Assembly (NCBI GenBank): GCA_021807585.1 | Contig: JAKBCQ010000129.1 | Span: 1-7,026 of the forward strand | Length of the DNA: 7,026 nucleotides | Origin: Planctomycetota bacterium | GTDB taxonomy: Bacteria; Planctomycetota; Planctomycetia; Isosphaerales; Isosphaeraceae | Reading direction: 5' to 3' | In this document: positions 1 through 3,637 of the stretch, in pieces | Numbering within the stretch: position 1 is the stretch's first letter | How the letters are laid out: each line of letters starts with the position of its first letter | Notes under the pieces: model-generated | Database searches by the model: none | Seen by the model: the letters and a program-made list of their open reading frames with translations, nothing else | Told to the model about the DNA's origin: nothing | Translations under genes and position numbers: made by a program

Positions 1-1073
1 ATGTTCGTCGGCGTGCCCATGACGGTGAACGTATTGCCTCCCGATCCGCCGTCGATCGTCAACGCCGAGAGATTGGCGTAAGTGATGGAGCTACCAAACG
101 TTGGAGAGAAGGGAGTGAGTCCGATCAATTGCGTCGAGCTGAGATTCGCGGTTCGCGCTGTCGTGTCCGCCGAATCATTCACCGTCAGATTTGTCAATCC
201 GCCCGAGTTCGCGATGTTGATCGTTCCGTAAAGTTGTTGAGTGTTCCCCGCGTTTCCCAGCGTGACGGTATCCGCGCCCCCTTGTCCATTGATATCGAGA
301 GTGGTCTGCATCTGGGTCATAAGCCCGGTTGAGTCGACGGTCGTCGTGTTATTGCCGGATCCTGAGTTGATCGTCGTCGTGATGTTGGAGATCGTTCCGC
401 TTACGTTGAACGTGTTTCCTCCCGTTCCGCCGTCGATCGTCAACGCCAAGAGGCGCGAGTAAGTGATCGTCGCGGGAGTGATCCCCGTCAATTGCGTGGT
501 GCTGAGATCCGCGGTTCGCGCCGTCGTGTCCGCGGAGTCGTTCACCGTCAGATTCATCCCTCCGTCCGTGTTCGAGATGCTGATCGCTCCCAGGAGATTT
601 TGAGCGTTGCCAAGCGTGACAGTATCCGATCCGGGTACGGTCGACGTATTCTCCACCGTCACCGGCGCCGCCGATCCCTCCAAATTGTACGTGTTTCCCT
701 GCCCCGTGCTGTTGTTGAACGTCAGGCTCGAAACGCTCGACGTTCCCGTCGTGATCGTCACGGTCGAAGTGCCCGATCCGGTTGATGTGAGCGCTCCCCC
801 TGAATTGTCGGTGATGTTGATCGTCACGCCGGGGTCGCTGATCGTATAGGTTGATGTGGTGGAATTGTAAGATTCGGTGACGACGTTGGTATCCGCCGAC
901 GAGCCGAGCCAGCTCACCGCGGCGGCGGACGATAAAGTGACAGCCGCGCTCAGGTTAAGTCGGCGTTCGAGCGCCTCGAGCACGAGCGGTCGCTTGAGCC
1001 GATCGGTCCGTAATCGGCGATTGTCCGAGCGATCGGCCTTCGAGGAATGGAAGGAGCGGAAGATTCGATTCAT
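1..1073 (-). CDS. Large repetitive surface/exported protein, N-terminal part (3' end outside window)
   Basis: I translated the minus strand from ATG at 1073-1071 and found 357 codons open to the window edge, so the C-terminus is missing. The first 39 residues are very basic (12 Arg/Lys) and lead into LVLEALERRLNLSA (residues 30-43). This matches the LExLExRxLxS signature near the N-terminus of giant planctomycete exported proteins, although a typical Leu is replaced by Asn. There is no classic hydrophobic signal peptide. After residue 28 there is no Lys or Cys; the chain is Thr/Ser/Asn/Gly-rich and acidic, as in extracellular beta-rich adhesins. An imperfect repeat is present twice (residues 150-226 and 268-353), built around DTVTLGNA, LTVNDSADTTARTA and ALTIDGG.GGNTF; GQGGADTV recalls calcium-binding RTX-like turns. 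A GAGG Shine-Dalgarno lies 7 bases before the ATG. A surface or adhesive role is inferred from composition and signature; no enzyme domain is visible. Confidence 0.85.
   Translation of the reverse strand, partial: MNRIFRSFHSSKADRSDNRRLRTDRLKRPLVLEALERRLNLSAAVTLSSAAAVSWLGSSADTNVVTESYNSTTSTYTISDPGVTINITDNSGGALTSTGSGTSTVTITTGTSSVSSLTFNNSTGQGNTYNLEGSAAPVTVENTSTVPGSDTVTLGNAQNLLGAISISNTDGGMNLTVNDSADTTARTADLSTTQLTGITPATITYSRLLALTIDGGTGGNTFNVSGTISNITTTINSGSGNNTTTVDSTGLMTQMQTTLDINGQGGADTVTLGNAGNTQQLYGTINIANSGGLTNLTVNDSADTTARTANLSSTQLIGLTPFSPTFGSSITYANLSALTIDGGSGGNTFTVMGTPTN
15..272 (-). repeat. Intragenic repeat, second copy in the surface-protein gene
   Basis: This encodes residues 268-353. Relative to the first copy it has about three extra residues after GNAGN and six in the stretch before ITY (FSPTFGSS instead of AT). 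The order of sub-motifs is the same: DTVTLGNA, G.I.I.N, LTVNDSADTTARTA, LS.TQL, ITY, ALTIDGG.GGNTF. Further copies may follow beyond the window edge. Confidence 0.85.
396..626 (-). repeat. Intragenic repeat, first copy in the surface-protein gene
   Basis: This encodes residues 150-226 of the surface protein, from DTVTLGNAQN to the VSGT segment. It pairs with the copy at 15-272 with a period of 118 codons. The core around NDSADTTARTA is nearly identical in DNA as well as protein, which suggests fairly recent duplication. This copy is 9 codons shorter than the other. Confidence 0.85.
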
Positions 1074-1079
1074 GATGAA

Positions 1080-1083
1080 GCCT
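1080..1083 (-). promoter_or_regulatory. Shine-Dalgarno of the surface-protein gene (GAGG)
   Basis: On the minus strand the sequence reads TTGAGGCTTCATCATG. The GAGG core sits 7 bases before the ATG at 1073, which supports this start over downstream alternatives. Confidence 0.6.
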
Positions 1084-1114
1084 CAAGATTCTAGAGATCG
1101 ATCGAAGGATCAAT

Positions 1115-1146
1115 AAAAAACACGTCGATCGGCGTCGAGCCGATCG
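1115..1146 (-). terminator. Terminator-like or attenuator-like hairpin with T-run upstream of the surface-protein gene
   Basis: A perfect 8-bp dyad, CGATCGGC (1126-1133) and GCCGATCG (1139-1146), encloses a 5-base loop. Read on the minus strand, the stem is followed after five bases (ACGTG) by six T residues (1120-1115). No T-run follows on the plus strand, so the polarity is toward the surface-protein gene, whose ATG is only about 40 bases further on. It could end a transcript from the small upstream gene, or attenuate a leader transcript of the surface-protein gene. The T-run offset makes it a non-ideal intrinsic terminator. Confidence 0.45.
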
Positions 1147-1553
1147 CGCAGCGTCGCTCGTCGACGGATCGTCGGGGTCGGATTAAGCTTATTTCTTTCG
1201 ATGTTCGCCGCGAAACTTGGGGGGGAGAATCCGCTCCGTGCGCCGATTCGCGCTCCTCGGAATCAAACAAGGATGTTCGTTCGCCGATCCTTGCGTTCGA
1301 CGCGTCGTCGCGCCGCGACTTCGTGTCCCATTCCTGTCTAGTCGCACACCTCGAACCTAGGACACGAGTGAATTCGCGTCAACTTAGGCGCAGATATTCG
1401 TCGATATCGGCGACCGATCAAACCGTGAAGGGAAAAACGATCGTATTCATCCCGATGTTTATTTCGTTCAGGTCGGTGCGGTTTCGTGCGAACCGGCCCC
1501 GGCGCGACGGCCGTTCAAGCGCGCCGGAACGAAAAGATTGTTCGATCAATAAA

Positions 1554-1583
1554 ATTAATTAAAAAAGCACAAGCAAACGTCAA
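1554..1583 (-). promoter_or_regulatory. Candidate sigma70-like promoter toward the surface-protein gene
   Basis: On the minus strand, TTGACG (1583-1578, 5 of 6 to the -35 consensus) is separated by 18 bases from ATTAAT (1559-1554, 4 of 6 to the -10 consensus). If used, transcription would start near 1547 and give a leader of roughly 470 bases before the ATG at 1073, passing through the hairpin at 1115-1146. The AT-rich background makes chance matches likely. Confidence 0.3.
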
Positions 1584-1645
1584 TAGCCCCCGCTCGCTTT
1601 TCACGAGAGATATCGATACAGTTGTATTAATGAATATCTATGTAT

Positions 1646-1891
1646 CTAGAATCGAGACGGCCGCGGGTCGTCGGGTCGTTCTCCGGAGCGTTTCACGACG
1701 GCGAGCCCCTCTTTGCCCAGCCTGCTTACGATTACGGGCCAATGTTTGGGGAGGCTTGATTCGTCCATCGTATGAACGCATTCGATCGTCTCGCGATCGA
1801 ATCGACCCACGACACGCGCCCCGCCGGGGGCTCGTCCCAACGCCTTGCGTACCGCGTTGACGCTCGGCGCCTTCACCAAAAATCGTTCCAT
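1646..1891 (-). CDS. Small conserved-looking protein of unknown function (81 aa)
   Basis: I do not recognise a family. The protein begins MERFLVKAP and ends DDPRPSRF. A perfect AAGGAG Shine-Dalgarno lies 5 bases before the ATG at 1891 and only 2 bases before another ATG at 1894, so I chose 1891; starting at 1894 adds one Met. The order of predicted segments is beta (RFLVKAP), helix (SVNAVRKALGRA), two strands (ARVVGRF, ETIECVHTM), helix (PKHWPVIVSRLGKEG) and strand (LAVVKRS). This would suit a compact ferredoxin-like fold; that is inference from hydrophobic pattern only. The last 12 residues are Arg/Pro/Asp-rich and probably disordered. There is one Cys, no signal peptide and no membrane segment, so it should be cytoplasmic. 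It is divergent from the DUF971 gene with a 93-base gap, and an extended -10 element precedes it. Opposing plus-strand frames are poor by comparison. Confidence 0.62.
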   Translation of the reverse strand: MERFLVKAPSVNAVRKALGRAPGGARVVGRFDRETIECVHTMDESSLPKHWPVIVSRLGKEGLAVVKRSGERPDDPRPSRF

Positions 1892-1894
1892 CAT

Positions 1895-1900
1895 CGCTCC
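1895..1900 (-). promoter_or_regulatory. Strong Shine-Dalgarno (AAGGAG) of the 81-aa gene
   Basis: The minus strand reads AAGGAGCGATGATGG. The spacing is 5 bases to the second ATG (1891) and 2 bases to the first (1894). It is the best ribosome binding site in the window and the main reason to accept the small gene. Confidence 0.65.
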
Positions 1901-1927
1901 TTAAATCGAGCCGATTCGACGCGATCC

Positions 1928-1936
1928 TGCTACAAT
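1928..1936 (+). promoter_or_regulatory. Extended -10 promoter element for the DUF971 gene
   Basis: The plus strand reads TGCTACAAT, that is a TGn extension followed by TACAAT (5 of 6 to TATAAT). A start near 1943 would leave a leader of about 42 bases before the ATG at 1985. It lies head to head with the minus-strand element at 1940-1948. Confidence 0.45.
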
Positions 1937-1939
1937 CGC

Positions 1940-1948
1940 ATCTTACCA
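1940..1948 (-). promoter_or_regulatory. Extended -10 promoter element for the 81-aa gene
   Basis: The minus strand reads TGGTAAGAT at 1948-1940, that is a TGn extension followed by TAAGAT (5 of 6 to TATAAT). No good -35 box is seen, which is normal for extended -10 promoters. A start near 1933 would give a leader of about 42 bases. Confidence 0.4.
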
Positions 1949-1984
1949 AGAGATCGTTCCGAAATCACCCGATCGAGCCCCGCA

Positions 1985-2323
1985 ATGACCGACGCTCCCA
2001 CGAACATCAAAGCGCGACAAGCCGACCAAACGCTTGAACTCACCTGGCAAGACGGTTCGGTTCACGAAATCACGTACCATAAGCTCCGTGCCGAATGCCC
2101 GTGCGCAGCCTGCCGCAACGAATGGACCGGCGAACGAATCCTCGATCCGATGACGATTCGACCCGACCTCAAACTCGAAGGTATGGAGCCGGTCGGAGCC
2201 TACGCGGTTCGCCTCGCGTGGAACGACGGCCATTCTTCGGGCTTGTTCACCTGGGACACGCTCCTTCTCCTCGGCCAAAACTCCACAAAGATCGACGCCG
2301 AATCGACGCAGTCCGAAGCCTGA
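1985..2323 (+). CDS. DUF971 / gamma-butyrobetaine hydroxylase-like N-terminal domain protein (112 aa)
   Basis: The protein is a stand-alone GBBH-like N-terminal domain (DUF971, PF06155). Diagnostic features are LRAECPCAACRNEWTGER (residues 34-51), with Cys38, Cys40 and Cys43, and VGAYAVRLAWNDGHSSGLFTW (residues 70-90) with His83. In human gamma-butyrobetaine hydroxylase the same domain binds a structural zinc through three Cys and one His, so these four residues should form the zinc site here. There is no dioxygenase domain, so it should not hydroxylate by itself. Bacterial single-domain members have no firmly established reaction, though some are linked with iron-sulfur proteins such as Mrp/ApbC. 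Length is normal for the family. The frame is open back to 1772, but ATG 1985 begins just before the conserved domain and the extra 71 residues look non-coding. The ribosome binding site is weak. The glycosyltransferase follows 122 bases downstream on the same strand. Confidence 0.88.
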   Translation: MTDAPTNIKARQADQTLELTWQDGSVHEITYHKLRAECPCAACRNEWTGERILDPMTIRPDLKLEGMEPVGAYAVRLAWNDGHSSGLFTWDTLLLLGQNSTKIDAESTQSEA

Positions 2324-2436
2324 AACACCCGCTCGCAGGCGAAACCTTCCGCGGAGAATCGGCGCACGAACGACTCGATCCTCCACTCGGTGATTCTCTT
2401 CGCTTCAGCCGCCTTCTTACATCCTTACGCTTTGGT

Positions 2437-2440
2437 GAGG
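2437..2440 (+). promoter_or_regulatory. Shine-Dalgarno fixing the GTG start of the glycosyltransferase
   Basis: GGTGAGGCCGCGGTG places GAGG five bases before GTG 2446. No ATG occurs in frame between the DUF971 stop and the first conserved GT2 strand, so this site decides the start. Confidence 0.6.
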
Positions 2441-2445
2441 CCGCG

Positions 2446-3465
2446 GTGACCGCCCCAGATCGTTCCCGATTGACCGTCGCGATCCCCACGTTCAACGGCG
2501 GCGAATATCTGGAATTCGCGCTTCGAGGAATCCTCGAACAATCGCAAGTAAGATTTGATATGCTCATTTGTGACGATCGCTCGGAAGACGATACGATCGC
2601 GATCGCGCGGAGAATCGCGGGGGATCGCGCGCGGATCGTCGTCAACGAAAACCGCCTCGGCCTGGGAGCGAACTGGAACCGCTGCGTCGAGCTGTGCGAA
2701 ACGCCCCTGATCGCTCTTTTTCATCAAGACGACGTAATGCTTCCCGGTCATCTCGCGGCGCACCTTGATCGCTTTTCAGACGACGAAAATCAAACCCTGG
2801 GGATGGTCGCGAGCGCGTCGATCGTGATCGACGACCGCGGCGAAAGCGTTCCCGAACGAATCTCCCCTCCCGGACGCCTGGGCGAGAACAACCAAACGTT
2901 CCCTCGCGGCGAGTTCCCGCGCACGCTCGTTTCGTCGAATCCCGTCCGCTGTTCGGCGACCACGATCCGCAAATCGGTATATGATCAAATCGGCGGCTAT
3001 AACGTGAATTTGAAGTACGTGATCGACTGGGAATATTGGATCAGGCTCGGGTCGGCGTTTGAAGTCGCTTGGCTCGCCGCGCCGACCGTCTCGATCCGTC
3101 GCCATCAAGCGAGCGAATCGAGCAGGCTTGCGCGTGGAATCTCCGATCTCGACGAGATCGAGGCGTTGTATCAAAACTTCAAACAATCCGCGCCCGACGA
3201 TTGGAAAAAAGACCTCGAACGCGCTCGAAACAATCTGGCGCGGGCGTATTATCAACGAGTTCATGAATTGATCAAATTGGGTCGATACGACCTCGCCAAG
3301 CTTTGCTTGAAGCGATCGCTCGGTCGCTCGTTCGCGGCGTGGCGCGAGCTTGCGCGCGATCCCCGCTCGGCGGTCGAGGTCGCGGCGCTTTACGCCGCGC
3401 CCGGTTTGTTGAAAAGACGCGCGGTCGATCGATCCGAGGCGAGGCTTGAACCACGTCGATCGTAA
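2446..3465 (+). CDS. Family 2 glycosyltransferase (GT-A fold, 339 aa)
   Basis: The protein should transfer a sugar from a nucleotide-sugar donor to a cell-envelope, exopolysaccharide or glycan acceptor; donor and acceptor cannot be read from sequence. The GT2 pattern is complete: LTVAIPTFNGGEYLEFAL (residues 9-26), CDDRSEDDT (42-50) for nucleotide binding, GLGANWNRC (72-80), the metal-binding DXD-type HQDDVM (93-98), the DWEYW acceptor/catalytic motif (194-198) and RRHQASESS with His220. The C-terminal 100 residues are helical, and LGRYDLAKLCLKRSL (278-292) resembles a single TPR-like hairpin. No membrane segment is clear, so it is probably cytoplasmic or membrane-peripheral. The start is GTG at 2446, with GAGG 5 bases upstream, just before the first beta strand. 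The frame stays open upstream to 2095, but that part overlaps the DUF971 gene in another frame and is not protein-like. It may be co-transcribed with DUF971. Confidence 0.9.
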   Translation: MTAPDRSRLTVAIPTFNGGEYLEFALRGILEQSQVRFDMLICDDRSEDDTIAIARRIAGDRARIVVNENRLGLGANWNRCVELCETPLIALFHQDDVMLPGHLAAHLDRFSDDENQTLGMVASASIVIDDRGESVPERISPPGRLGENNQTFPRGEFPRTLVSSNPVRCSATTIRKSVYDQIGGYNVNLKYVIDWEYWIRLGSAFEVAWLAAPTVSIRRHQASESSRLARGISDLDEIEALYQNFKQSAPDDWKKDLERARNNLARAYYQRVHELIKLGRYDLAKLCLKRSLGRSFAAWRELARDPRSAVEVAALYAAPGLLKRRAVDRSEARLEPRRS

Positions 3466-3472
3466 TATGTTA

Positions 3473-3490
3473 TCATTCGAGATAATGATT
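3473..3490. other. Nested AT-rich dyads just after the glycosyltransferase stop
   Basis: ATCATT (3473-3478) and AATGAT (3485-3490) are inverted around a 6-base loop, while TTATC (3471-3475) and GATAA (3482-3486) form an overlapping, mutually exclusive dyad. They lie 5-25 bases after the TAA. The stems are short and AT-rich with no T-run, so they are not a convincing terminator; a protein-binding site is equally possible. Confidence 0.25.
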
Positions 3491-3542
3491 CCTCCTTCGC
3501 TTTCGATTCGGCGGGATTTCGCCCGATTCGGCCGCTAACCCG

Positions 3543-3572
3543 TTGACAAGAGCGCCCTCGCGATCGGATAAA
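3543..3572 (+). promoter_or_regulatory. Sigma70-like promoter of the SNF2 gene
   Basis: A perfect TTGACA (3543-3548) is followed after 18 bases by GATAAA (3567-3572, 4 of 6 to TATAAT). Transcription would begin near 3579, giving a leader of about 58 bases to the ATG at 3638. This indicates that the SNF2 gene is its own unit rather than part of the upstream genes' operon. Confidence 0.5.
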
Positions 3573-3628
3573 ACGACACGATGGAATCGCGCGTCGCGCA
3601 CGACGAGCGAACGCGATCGATCGACGAC

Positions 3629-3634
3629 AAGGAA
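3629..3634 (+). promoter_or_regulatory. Shine-Dalgarno (AAGGAA) deciding the SNF2 start
   Basis: AAGGAACGGATGAACATG offers ATG 3638 (3 bases after the site) and ATG 3644 (9 bases after). No comparable site precedes ATG 3581. I annotate 3638 and note 3644 as nearly equal. Confidence 0.5.
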
Positions 3635-3637
3635 CGG

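Larger units (their letters stand above)
1074..1645. other. 572-base intergenic stretch without a supported gene
   Basis: The open frames here (for example 1323-1562 plus) are Arg/Ser-rich, lack ribosome binding sites and resemble no family. The stretch contains the hairpin with T-run at 1115-1146, a second dyad CAAGGAT / ATCCTTG (1268-1274 and 1287-1293, 12-base loop), a weak dyad CGGTT / AACCG (1479-1483 and 1491-1495), a candidate minus-strand promoter at 1554-1583 and an AT-rich segment at about 1540-1650. No tRNA or known riboswitch could be recognised by eye. Confidence 0.6.

Noticed and set aside
129..1116. Several plus-strand open frames of 67-97 codons
   Set aside because: They are shadows of the minus-strand surface-protein gene, which is open through the whole stretch and has a recognisable N-terminus and repeats. 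The plus frames have no ribosome binding site or family features.
1323..1860. Plus-strand open frames at 1323-1562 and 1486-1860
   Set aside because: They are Arg/Ser-rich with no ribosome binding site. The second lies antisense to the better-supported 81-aa gene.
1943..2386. Minus-strand open frame of 147 codons
   Set aside because: It is antisense to the DUF971 gene, whose zinc-site motifs are unmistakable.
2095..2445. Upstream extension of the glycosyltransferase frame overlapping DUF971
   Set aside because: The extra 117 residues are Arg/Pro/Ser-rich and not protein-like; GT2 homology starts just after the GTG at 2446, which has its own Shine-Dalgarno.
3581..3637. ATG 3581 as the SNF2 start
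   Set aside because: There is no Shine-Dalgarno, it coincides with the predicted transcription start, and the added residues are highly charged. A ribosome binding site precedes 3638. It is not excluded.
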